DNA of 45,437 nt from Bacteroidales bacterium UBA6828 (lineage in GTDB: Bacteria > Bacteroidota > Bacteroidia > Bacteroidales > Paludibacteraceae): the NCBI GenBank assembly GCA_002452095.1, contig DKEG01000025.1, positions 1-45,437 on the forward strand. Reading direction: 5' to 3'. The translations under genes were made by a program, and so were the position numbers. Positions within the stretch are counted from its first letter, which is position 1; the number at the start of each line of letters is the position of its first letter. The notes below the pieces were generated by a model that saw nothing but the letters and a program-made list of their open reading frames with translations, was not told the origin of the DNA and did not search any database. Positions 1 to 7,265 of the stretch are shown here, piece by piece.

Positions 1-50
1 AACTTGTAGTATTCCAGGTCTTTGCGCGGGTCGTTTATTGTTTCTGTCAT
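1..50 (-). CDS. 5' end of an unidentified gene, cut by the window edge
   Basis: On the minus strand an ATG at 50-48 opens a frame reading MTETINDPRKDLEYYK up to the window edge. It starts 16 nt after the stop of the 799-aa DUF262 gene, and an AAAGG stretch 8 nt upstream could be a ribosome binding site. The spacing suggests it is the last or a later member of the DUF262 operon. Only 16 residues are visible. A DLxYY stretch near the N-terminus occurs in some HicB-like antitoxins, but that is far too little for a call and no function is assigned. Confidence 0.5.
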   Translation of the reverse strand, partial: MTETINDPRKDLEYYK

Positions 51-66
51 AGATTTAGCCTTTATT

Positions 67-2466
67 TTATGCGTTTACCCGTTTCAAATAATCTGAAATA
101 AACGCAACGGCTGTTTCTACCAAATCCTTGCTTTCAATCTTTGGCAGAAGCATATACGATGTATTCTTGGCGCTTTCTTCCGTCATTTGATATTGTTTTA
201 TCAAATCTGCGGGCATTACAGCCGTGCTTGCCTGCTCTTGAGTGATATGCCAGCCGTCTTTCCTGCAAACCAGATTCCAAGTCTCATCAAGAGTCAATTT
301 TGCGTCATTTTCAGAGTAGCGGGCAGGGTGAATTTTTACTCTGCTTTTATCCGCGTTTTGCTTGCTTAATTCATTATATGCGGCTTTGGAGAATATATCC
401 GAGTACTTAGATAGTAACGGGTTGAAACTATAATTATTCAATTCTATATAGCCGTATGAGTTGTGGTCATTTTTGGCAATGGAAACATAATTGCAATCCT
501 TATCCCACCCTCTGTGTGATGTCGGATATTTCAAGACATAATAGTTGAACGCATCAGCAGTCTCGTCGGGTATATGAATCTCATTCAATTGCCGGTTGAT
601 ATCTTTTCCGTTGCAATACCCGTCAATATAGGCTTTAAGGGCTGCCGGGAAAGTTGGATTATCCTTCTCGCCCACATAGAATAATGTGTCCCACTTTTCA
701 CGAGTTCCGAAGAAACAACGCTTACCCAATCTGCACCAACCGCAGCCCACACCTGTAAACCCATAAGATATGAGTAACCTGATGATGCCTTTTTCTTTGT
801 CTTTATCGCAGATTTCGAATTCGTGCAACGCTTCATATACTTTGTTCGCGTGGTCAGTGAGTTGCTGTTTGTCAAATGCCTGCAGGTTCCCGCGAATAAA
901 ACCGAAGTCTTCAATGGCATCTACATCTGCCGTCCAAACCGCTTTTTCTTTTTCGTGTGCAATATTGCCGAATCCGGTCGTGTCGTCGCTTATATGTTCC
1001 AACGCTTTACGTACATCTTTGTCTGCAACGAGTTGGTCAATGACAATTTTGTACTTGCCCATATCCGCCAGACGTACATTGGAGCGTATCTTTACCCCAT
1101 CTTCACGCTGTACAATACTTTCAATGAGATTACGGCATACACGTGCATACCGTATCAATTCCGTATCAACTGCTTTGACAGAATATTTGATGCAGTATTG
1201 CAGAAGGCAATATAGCAGTACTTGCATATTGGTTGTAATGTCTTTGTTGATGCACAGGCGGAATAAGTCGGTATCTTTTGTATTGAACAAACGCACTTTA
1301 TGGTTATGTTCCTCGTGCTGCAAATAGAACAGGTTCCCAAAGAACGATTGCTGATTGCCAATAGCGGCAAAGCAGTCCAATGCTGCAAACAGAAAATCCA
1401 AATCCTCTTTCTCCAGATTGAAAAGAAACTCTGCCTTGTTTTGACTGAAATCCTCTTTTTTTACATCACGTCCTTTAATGGTCGGATTTTTTACAAAGAA
1501 AATCATACCGAGTAGGTACTCGTACAGATTCATAAACAAGTCATCCGTTTGCGGATATTCTTCGTTGTCGTTATCCATTCGTCCTACGGCATACGTCCAA
1601 AGCATATCTGCCCACTCGTGCTCTATGTGTTGCTCAAAGTAGGAGCGAAGCGGAATTCCGTTATAAGTTTCGTCTTTCCACTTTGTTTCCAAATACTTGA
1701 TAAACTCGGCTTTCCAATTCTCGAAATCGGTCAGTTGTTTGCCACGTGCGTTCATCTTGATATAGAGTGAATCATCCAAGTTGTACTCTCCCATATTGAG
1801 ACATTCAAACAGAATACAACTTGTTTCGTTTCCGTACAGGTTTTCCGCTATCGTGTCCCATTTGAAGTTGTATTCTTCTAAAACCGCTTGCCCATCCACT
1901 TCATTGATAGCCCTTCCTCCGGAATAGGGTTCCATATATGCTTCTGTGTGCAGACGTTTATTGATTGCATCCAGCATATCTAACATTGCTTTGATAGTCG
2001 GGTCTAAAAGCCATTCTTCGCTGAACCATGATTGGTTGATGATGTCTTGTGACCATTCCTTTTTTTCATTTTTATCAAATAGTTTACTATAACGCCACGG
2101 CATTTCTGTCCCGAACAACTTCTGGCAAAAGGCAGTGGAACTGTTGCGGGTGGTATAGGTAAATTTCTGTATCTGTTGATCCAATTCTTTGTTGGGTTGA
2201 ACGTGGCTGATGTTTTTGAGGACATAGTAGAGCAGAAAGAGGGTAGTGATACGCTGCTGCCCGTCCAATGGCTCAAAATACCCGCTATTGGTAGAACCGT
2301 AAATGAAGTCTAATGATAAGGGAGTTCCCGTTTCTAATGCTGATAACAATGCCTCAAGAAACTTGTCGCGCTTGGCGGCGTTCATATCCGAACCTTGTAC
2401 GTAATCGCGCTGTATCAATGGTATCCGCACTTTATTTTCTTGTGCAAAAGTCTTAAAATCTTTCAT
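67..2466 (-). CDS. DUF262 domain protein, long form without a recognisable HNH domain
   Basis: A 799-aa protein with an N-terminal DUF262 domain, the domain shared by GmrS, BrxU and SspE. Visible motifs are IPLIQRDYVQG (residues 15-25), LDGQQRITT (67-75), the signature linked to nucleotide binding and hydrolysis in this family, and a helical MNARGKQL segment that corresponds to the family's N-x-x-G region. Unlike its two upstream neighbours, no DUF1524/HNH-type H-x-x-P motif is visible in the C-terminal half, so it may be a sensor or NTPase partner rather than a nuclease. The start ATG (2466-2464) overlaps the end of the preceding gene by 14 nt, which implies translational coupling. The family is established for type IV-like restriction of modified DNA. 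The target and role here are inferred. Confidence 0.85.
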   Translation of the reverse strand: MKDFKTFAQENKVRIPLIQRDYVQGSDMNAAKRDKFLEALLSALETGTPLSLDFIYGSTNSGYFEPLDGQQRITTLFLLYYVLKNISHVQPNKELDQQIQKFTYTTRNSSTAFCQKLFGTEMPWRYSKLFDKNEKKEWSQDIINQSWFSEEWLLDPTIKAMLDMLDAINKRLHTEAYMEPYSGGRAINEVDGQAVLEEYNFKWDTIAENLYGNETSCILFECLNMGEYNLDDSLYIKMNARGKQLTDFENWKAEFIKYLETKWKDETYNGIPLRSYFEQHIEHEWADMLWTYAVGRMDNDNEEYPQTDDLFMNLYEYLLGMIFFVKNPTIKGRDVKKEDFSQNKAEFLFNLEKEDLDFLFAALDCFAAIGNQQSFFGNLFYLQHEEHNHKVRLFNTKDTDLFRLCINKDITTNMQVLLYCLLQYCIKYSVKAVDTELIRYARVCRNLIESIVQREDGVKIRSNVRLADMGKYKIVIDQLVADKDVRKALEHISDDTTGFGNIAHEKEKAVWTADVDAIEDFGFIRGNLQAFDKQQLTDHANKVYEALHEFEICDKDKEKGIIRLLISYGFTGVGCGWCRLGKRCFFGTREKWDTLFYVGEKDNPTFPAALKAYIDGYCNGKDINRQLNEIHIPDETADAFNYYVLKYPTSHRGWDKDCNYVSIAKNDHNSYGYIELNNYSFNPLLSKYSDIFSKAAYNELSKQNADKSRVKIHPARYSENDAKLTLDETWNLVCRKDGWHITQEQASTAVMPADLIKQYQMTEESAKNTSYMLLPKIESKDLVETAVAFISDYLKRVNA

Positions 2467-4336
2467 TGTTGTAGATGTTTTTTATTGTTGTAAAATGATT
2501 ATAGGCATCCCCTATTGCCTTAAAGTAAGCCTCCCTATCTGCGGGAGACCAAAATTTCATATCCATAACTTTGTTGGAGAACAGTTTGTTAAATGCCGCC
2601 CAAGTTCCTAACGGAATGTATGTCAGATGATTGAGTTCCCGTTCACGCAGTTTGTCGCGCTTCTCATAGAGGAAACCGTTGCTGATTGCTGCGTTGGTAT
2701 TTTGATCCACCAATGCCATATTGCACAATTTGTGCATAAGTTCCTGATCCATACCTGCCAATTCGTCAAACTCAGAATCAATGCTGTTTATGTAATCGAT
2801 AATGATATCCCGCTTTGTCGCATCGAAAGTTTTCTTATCTTCGCTCTTTTGATACAACATTTCCAACTCGCTCAACTTCTTCTCTGCATCCAGAACCTCT
2901 TTTTTCTTGCTGTTCTTGATGTCCGCTTTTCGTCCTTCAAACCATTTGATGATTTCCTCCATACTCATATTATCCGTGTTCAAATTCTGCGGATGGATAT
3001 GCTCCAAACTTGTAACATTGTATTTCTTGAACAAGTCGAAGCGGAAACGGTCGGTACTCTCTTGGTTGGATAGTTGCAGATATACATTGAAAACTTCAAG
3101 AATTTGAATCATCTTTATCTTTGAGGGATTATCCGTGTAACTGATTTCTTCCAATTTTTCGTTTTCACCCAATCGGATTTTGTCGCCAATCGCCTTGCGC
3201 AGCAACTCCTTTACCTCTGATTTGGTATGGCTTACAAACAGGTCATATATTTTCTGTATATTATTCAATGTGCTACCCGCACTCAACAGGTTGTACAAAC
3301 CTACCAAATGGTAAGTCGCTGTATCATAGAACCAGTTACGGAAAACGGTATAGGTGTCTTGTATCTTTTCCCAAACGGTTTCCACTGTCTCTGCATTGAT
3401 AGCAATGGCTTTGCTGATAACCAGGAATGAGAACAATTCCTTGTTTGCTTGGTAGGGATATTTGTCTTTGTCTTGCTCTTTGAGGCTCTTGGCTACGAAG
3501 TCAATCACCAATTCTATGTGTGAAGACGGGTTGTATTGTTCAGATACAAGCATTGACCAGAACAGCGGGTCTTGCAGTTGTTTTTCTATGGTGTCCCACT
3601 CCATAGCACGGCGCATAGCCACTTCCTGTTGTACTTTGTCTTCATTGCTGCATTGCAATAAGAGTGCTTTTACCAATTCTGCATTGGTCAAGGCTATCTT
3701 GCCCTCGTTCAGACGGGTAAACGATTCTATGGCTTGGGTGTCATTATCGCTTTGGGGCAACTCATACCAAATAACACGGACATCATTCTTTTCATTATCG
3801 TCCCATGCGCCCATTATTTCTCCTGTAAATAATTTTGCAATCGGTACTTTGGAAGCGCGGTGTTTGTCGAACCATTCCGCAATGATTTGATAGGCTTTAT
3901 AAATGTAGAAGTTGTCGGCATTTCGCTTGTAAAGTCCTTTGTCTTCATCGTCTTCCAAAAACAGGTTTTTGCTCAAATAGCAATCTTCTTGTGCGTGGCG
4001 GTCATATTCAATGGAATAGACGGATGTTCTGTTGCAATTCTCTTCGATTGTATTTCGCAGATATTGCAGTATCAGATAAATGGTTGTCAGACGTTGCTGA
4101 CCATCTATTACATCATACACGTCCGATTGTTGCCGATTGGGTTGTACAACAATAGGTTGCAGGCAATAGAATGTACCCCGCACACAACAATTATTATTGG
4201 CGATAAACTCATTTAAGTCGTCCAATAACTCTGTTACTTGCCGTTTCTCCCAACGATAACCGCGTTGGAACGAAGGAATGTTGAATTTCATTTCCAACAA
4301 ATGGTAGAAATTCATAACTTGAAAAGTGTGATCCAT
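2453..4336 (-). CDS. DUF262 + DUF1524 (HNH-like) protein, GmrSD-type
   Basis: A 627-aa two-domain protein with the architecture of GmrSD/BrxU restriction enzymes. The DUF262 part has IPSFQRGYRW (residues 20-29), VIDGQQRLTT (76-85) and FTRLNEGKIAL (206-216). The C-terminal DUF1524 part shows LEHIHPQN (444-451), with the histidines expected for a beta-beta-alpha metal nuclease, then LCNMALVDQNTN (537-548) and ISNGFLYEKR, the usual downstream Asn/Lys block. Characterised relatives cleave phage DNA carrying modified bases, using NTP hydrolysis. It lies 47 nt after the 554-aa paralogue and overlaps the 799-aa gene by 14 nt. Sequence divergence from both neighbours is high, so this does not look like a recent tandem duplication. 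Predicted cytoplasmic. Confidence 0.9.
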   Translation of the reverse strand: MDHTFQVMNFYHLLEMKFNIPSFQRGYRWEKRQVTELLDDLNEFIANNNCCVRGTFYCLQPIVVQPNRQQSDVYDVIDGQQRLTTIYLILQYLRNTIEENCNRTSVYSIEYDRHAQEDCYLSKNLFLEDDEDKGLYKRNADNFYIYKAYQIIAEWFDKHRASKVPIAKLFTGEIMGAWDDNEKNDVRVIWYELPQSDNDTQAIESFTRLNEGKIALTNAELVKALLLQCSNEDKVQQEVAMRRAMEWDTIEKQLQDPLFWSMLVSEQYNPSSHIELVIDFVAKSLKEQDKDKYPYQANKELFSFLVISKAIAINAETVETVWEKIQDTYTVFRNWFYDTATYHLVGLYNLLSAGSTLNNIQKIYDLFVSHTKSEVKELLRKAIGDKIRLGENEKLEEISYTDNPSKIKMIQILEVFNVYLQLSNQESTDRFRFDLFKKYNVTSLEHIHPQNLNTDNMSMEEIIKWFEGRKADIKNSKKKEVLDAEKKLSELEMLYQKSEDKKTFDATKRDIIIDYINSIDSEFDELAGMDQELMHKLCNMALVDQNTNAAISNGFLYEKRDKLRERELNHLTYIPLGTWAAFNKLFSNKVMDMKFWSPADREAYFKAIGDAYNHFTTIKNIYNNERF

Positions 4337-4383
4337 AATTAAATTATAATAAGTTGTATAAAAATTAGTGTCTCTTTGACTAT

Positions 4384-6048
4384 TTAGTATGCTTCAAGCA
4401 AGAATTCCACAATCTTTTGTTTGCGGCTTTGGATATTCTCTTTTGTCCATTGTCCATCAGGTGTCATATTCTGCACTTCACGCTGTTGGTACAGCACATT
4501 ATATGTTGCGCGTTTTTCTGCAAACGGACGGTTGCCGATACTGGCGTTGTGCGAACCGCTAAGCAGCAGATAGTTTCCGAGACAATTAAGTTGGTTATTA
4601 TAAAAATCTTCGTCGTATTCGGGATATCCGTTTGTGGGTTGCTCGTTGTCCGTTTGTGGTGCAATATGTTCTAATTGGAATTCACCTCGCTTGGAATAAA
4701 GCACCTCGTCATAGCCTTTCTTCTCCGTGTTGATAAGGTGGTTTTCGTAACACAGTAGTAATATCTTGGCGGTATTAGGGTCGAACCAAGTGCTGTTCAA
4801 TGCAGTGGCAAATTGTTGTTTGTCCCAGTACGATGACCACCAATCGGGTGCGCCTTTCATATATTCTATACGTTCCACTACTTTCTGCAAACCGTTTGCT
4901 TGCTCCATAGATTTGAATACATCGTTAAGGCGGGTACTGAGTTCTGCACGTGTACCAATTACTTTCGCACGGAGTAACAGACTGTCCAATGCCTCTATCA
5001 TCTCCAAAAACTCGCGGACATTCGCGTTAAGTGCTACGCCCTTAATCCAGAACGGAATAGAAATAGGTTTGTTATCCAAAGCCAAAAGCAGTTGAACTCT
5101 GTTTTCCGATGCAAACAGATTGCTGTATAATTTTTGTACAGCGTCAAAACTGTTGGCAAGACAGCGGGTAAAGTTCTTTACAAACACACAGTCCGGTTGT
5201 GCTTGCAGATTCTTTTTAATTCGTTCATCTGCATTGTCTATGCACAGATTGTTATAGAATACTTTTGCCGTGTAGTTCAGCACATCATCTTCGTTGATGT
5301 TTGTTTCGATAGTGGCAATACTCTTGTAGATATTCTCAAAACGATCTTTTATGTCTTTGAGCAAGGTATTTTTTTCTTCGCCGCCATAGAGCAAAACCTG
5401 ATAAATAAACTGTGCTTTGATCACCTCCAAGCGTGTCGGTTTCTTGCCTCGGTTGTTTTGGAACAGAAATATCTGTGTGGCTTCCGTCTCGTCTTTTACA
5501 ATATGCGTAGAGCAAGAAGCGTCGTTCAGCAGGGTGATGAAACGACAAATATCCCCTTCGGATAGTTTTTTCAATTGTGTTTCAAAATAAATGTATGCTG
5601 CCACCAAACGTTTCTTGGATTCGGTGTCTAACGAGTGTGATACCGGTGTGCCGTCAATCAGTTCGCGTAGCACTATGTCATCATAATCCACCGTAGCAAA
5701 ATGGTATTTCCCACTGATTTTGATACTCATCTTTTTGCCGAAATCCTCATCTTCCGTCAGCGGTCGGATGGTTTCCAAACAATGGTAAGCGGCACTGAGG
5801 AACAAAATACCGGTGGTAAGTCGTTGCTGCCCGTCAATCACCTCGTATTGCGTATCGCTTTTTTGTTGGAACAGGAAATGTCCCAAATAGTATTTGGTCG
5901 GAATATTCAGATAGGAGCATAAGTCCTCATAAAATGTGTTTACTTGTCGCCCTTTTTCGTTGGTGTCCCACGAATAGGCGCGTTGATAACTTGGCACAGC
6001 AATAAAATTGTGTGCCAACATTCCAGCAAATGTGCTTGTTGTTTCCAT
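4384..6048 (-). CDS. DUF262 + DUF1524 (HNH-like) protein, GmrSD-type
   Basis: A 554-aa protein with DUF262 at the N-terminus: VPSYQRAYSW (residues 18-27), VIDGQQRLTT (70-79) and FQNNRGKKPTRLEVIKAQ, the conserved N-x-x-G helix near 197-214. The C-terminus carries a DUF1524 nuclease block: LEHIAPQ (459-465), a CLGNYLLLSGSHN segment and IGNRPFAEKR. It is the first large gene of the DUF262 operon and follows the 65-aa Asp-box gene. The start ATG (6048-6046) is fixed by alignment of the first DUF262 motif and lies directly behind a three-fold 13-bp repeat, so the repeat occupies the ribosome-binding region. Probable restriction nuclease. The specificity is unknown. Confidence 0.9.
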   Translation of the reverse strand: METTSTFAGMLAHNFIAVPSYQRAYSWDTNEKGRQVNTFYEDLCSYLNIPTKYYLGHFLFQQKSDTQYEVIDGQQRLTTGILFLSAAYHCLETIRPLTEDEDFGKKMSIKISGKYHFATVDYDDIVLRELIDGTPVSHSLDTESKKRLVAAYIYFETQLKKLSEGDICRFITLLNDASCSTHIVKDETEATQIFLFQNNRGKKPTRLEVIKAQFIYQVLLYGGEEKNTLLKDIKDRFENIYKSIATIETNINEDDVLNYTAKVFYNNLCIDNADERIKKNLQAQPDCVFVKNFTRCLANSFDAVQKLYSNLFASENRVQLLLALDNKPISIPFWIKGVALNANVREFLEMIEALDSLLLRAKVIGTRAELSTRLNDVFKSMEQANGLQKVVERIEYMKGAPDWWSSYWDKQQFATALNSTWFDPNTAKILLLCYENHLINTEKKGYDEVLYSKRGEFQLEHIAPQTDNEQPTNGYPEYDEDFYNNQLNCLGNYLLLSGSHNASIGNRPFAEKRATYNVLYQQREVQNMTPDGQWTKENIQSRKQKIVEFLLEAY

Positions 6049-6051
6049 AGA

Positions 6052-6090
6052 ATTGTTACTTTTAATTGTTACTTTTAATTGTTACTTTTA
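6052..6090. repeat. 13-bp tandem repeat, three perfect copies, in a ribosome-binding region
   Basis: Three perfect copies of TAAAAGTAACAAT (minus-strand reading) occupy the gap between the Asp-box gene and the 554-aa DUF262 gene. The last copy ends three bases before the ATG. The unit is not a multiple of three and lies in the untranslated gap, so copy-number change would alter spacing rather than reading frame. Confidence 0.95.
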
Positions 6091-6100
6091 TATGTTTTTT

Positions 6101-6298
6101 TTAGTGTCTTTTACTCCAAGTGCGTCCCTCGTTGGTAGAATAGTAAAGCCCCTTTGTGGTTTGGGCAAGCAGTTCGTTTCCGCCGTCCATCAGACTTTGA
6201 AACTCACCATACATAGGACTTGTACAACGCGAAGACCACGTACGCCCGTCGTTGGTTGAATACTCGATGCTGTTTTTGGCAGGATTGATACGAATCAT
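6101..6298 (-). CDS. small protein with two Asp-box motifs
   Basis: A 65-aa protein built from two similar halves, each ending in an Asp-box (BNR-like) motif: YSTNDGRTWSSR at residues 13-24 and YSTNEGRTWSKR at 53-64. Asp-boxes normally occur as turns in the blades of beta-propellers such as sialidases. Two motifs in 65 residues are too few for a propeller, so it must oligomerise, form a mini-sheet or act as a binding module. There is no signal peptide, which suggests a cytoplasmic location. It sits first in the DUF262 operon, 52 nt upstream of the first large gene, and this points to a recognition or regulatory partner (inference). The start is the only ATG in frame, with a purine-rich AGAG stretch just upstream. 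Confidence 0.8.
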   Translation of the reverse strand: MIRINPAKNSIEYSTNDGRTWSSRCTSPMYGEFQSLMDGGNELLAQTTKGLYYSTNEGRTWSKRH

Positions 6299-6633
6299 CT
6301 CTCTGCAGAGGTCATTGGTTTTCTTTCATTGCTTTGTCAAAAGCGTTTAGGAGCGCATAGCGGTCGCTCTCTTAGCGCGTAGCAGGTGCGTAGGAACCCT
6401 ACACAACAAAAAAGCGCGAACCGGATATCTGCTTATTCTCAATCCTTAGGTTCCTGCAAGACCCTGCCACAAGAATAAACAACATCAGTCCACGCCGATA
6501 TGTACATACACCGCACGGGTGTAACGGATACATACCACGAGGACATCTATCGCCATCTTGTCTTGGGTGACTAAAAAATCTTGCAGGATTCAGGACTCCA
6601 AAACAAGCGTCAATAAACGCCTTTTGTATTTTT
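6299..6633 (-). other. long leader or small RNA upstream of the DUF262 operon
   Basis: About 335 nt lie between the predicted transcription start and the Asp-box gene, with no convincing ORF. The minus-strand RNA can form a long-range helix between TCCTGCAAGA (6588-6579) and TCTTGCAGGA (6461-6452), extendable by G-U pairs. The 117-nt interval contains a local hairpin, ACACC/GGTGT. Other short hairpins are GCGT/ACGC at 6608-6621 and GTAGG/CCTAC at 6390-6402. A palindrome, CTCTGCAGAG (6301-6310), lies just before the Asp-box start. It could be a 5' leader with regulatory structure or a separate small RNA. No Rfam family was recognised. Confidence 0.4.
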
Positions 6634-6639
6634 ACCTCG

Positions 6640-6671
6640 CAAAGGTACAACAATTTTTGCATATCGCCAAA
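6640..6671 (-). promoter_or_regulatory. Bacteroidota-type promoter of the DUF262 operon
   Basis: On the minus strand TTTG (6671-6668) is followed after exactly 20 bp by TACCTTTG (6647-6640). This matches the Bacteroidota sigma-ABfr consensus TTTG-N19-21-TAnnTTTG. Transcription would begin near 6633 and run into the Asp-box and DUF262 genes. Confidence 0.75.
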
Positions 6672-6859
6672 CACAGGTTGCATTTTGTTGATAAAAATTA
6701 AACGGAACTTCCTTTGTCTATTCTTGCAGCAGAGAACATTATCAATGCACAATTCATAATGCACAATGTATTTTCCCCTTTTGCGCTGCAAAATTACATA
6801 TTCATAATGCCATATTGCGGCAGATATATAAATAATTTCCATTTTGTGGTTGAGCAGAT

Positions 6860-6942
6860 GAGCAGATGAGCGGCTGTTTTTCTATATATGCCCGCACGCA
6901 CGCAGGCGGGGTATATATTAGAAAACAACTGCTCATCTGCTC
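6860..6942. repeat. 83-bp imperfect inverted repeat (long hairpin)
   Basis: The outer arms GAGCAGATGAGC (6860-6871) and GCTCATCTGCTC (6931-6942) pair perfectly. Inside them, TGTTTTTCTA pairs with TAGAAAACA and CCCGC pairs with GCGGG around a GC-rich apex near 6896-6904. The unit GAGCAGAT is also tandemly repeated just before the left arm. The structure is much longer than an intrinsic terminator, has no T-run and lies between divergent genes. Confidence 0.85.
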
Positions 6943-6981
6943 TTGTCTTTTAATAAGTTTTTAGCCATACAACCACCCTCT

Positions 6982-7014
6982 ATCCTATACGCATCCTATG
7001 CCTATCCTATAACA
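6982..7014 (+). repeat. 11-bp-period array, ATCCTAT type
   Basis: Three consecutive 11-mers: ATCCTATACGC, ATCCTATGCCT and ATCCTATAACA. Closely related triplets lie at 19559-19591 and 33546-33578, each ending in the same ATCCTATAAC unit. Function unknown. Confidence 0.9.
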
Positions 7015-7172
7015 AAATGAGCAGAAAATTAATGGTGAATTAATGGCAATCAATAGGGGATTTTTAATAATTCTTTAATGGTTTTTATGGAGAAAATAGC
7101 ATCTGTGCACGGAACCACGTACGCTATTTTACGGAGAATACTCTTGTTAATTGTTAATTGTTAATCATACGG

Positions 7173-7204
7173 GTTGCGTAATCCGAAAAAAATGTGTAAC
7201 TTTG
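7173..7204 (+). promoter_or_regulatory. secA promoter
   Basis: GTTG (7173-7176), a 20-bp spacer and TAACTTTG (7197-7204) match the Bacteroidota promoter pattern. The predicted start near 7211 leaves a leader of about 55 nt before the secA ATG. Confidence 0.75.
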
Positions 7205-7265
7205 CGGCAAATATGGCTTTCTCCGTACTTGCGGGGATACAGAACGTAAATAATAACCCAACGAT

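Larger units (their letters stand above)
6672..7173. other. divergent intergenic region without a credible gene
   Basis: This AT-rich stretch separates the minus-strand DUF262 operon from secA. It holds simple repeats (two AATGCACAAT copies near 6745-6768), the long hairpin at 6860-6942, an 11-bp-period array at 6982-7014 and three copies of TTGTTAA at 7144-7164. A 147-codon minus-strand frame (6842-6399) overlaps this region and the leader. It has no family features or plausible composition and is not called. Confidence 0.6.

Noticed and set aside
6338..6626. CAAAAG(G)CGTTTA inverted copies as ends of a second transposable element in the leader
   Set aside because: The repeat needs a one-base gap, no target duplication flanks it, and the right copy is better explained by a local hairpin.
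6399..6842. 147-codon minus-strand frame upstream of the DUF262 operon
   Set aside because: It crosses the promoter and the leader, is made of low-complexity and simple-repeat translation, and has no family signal.
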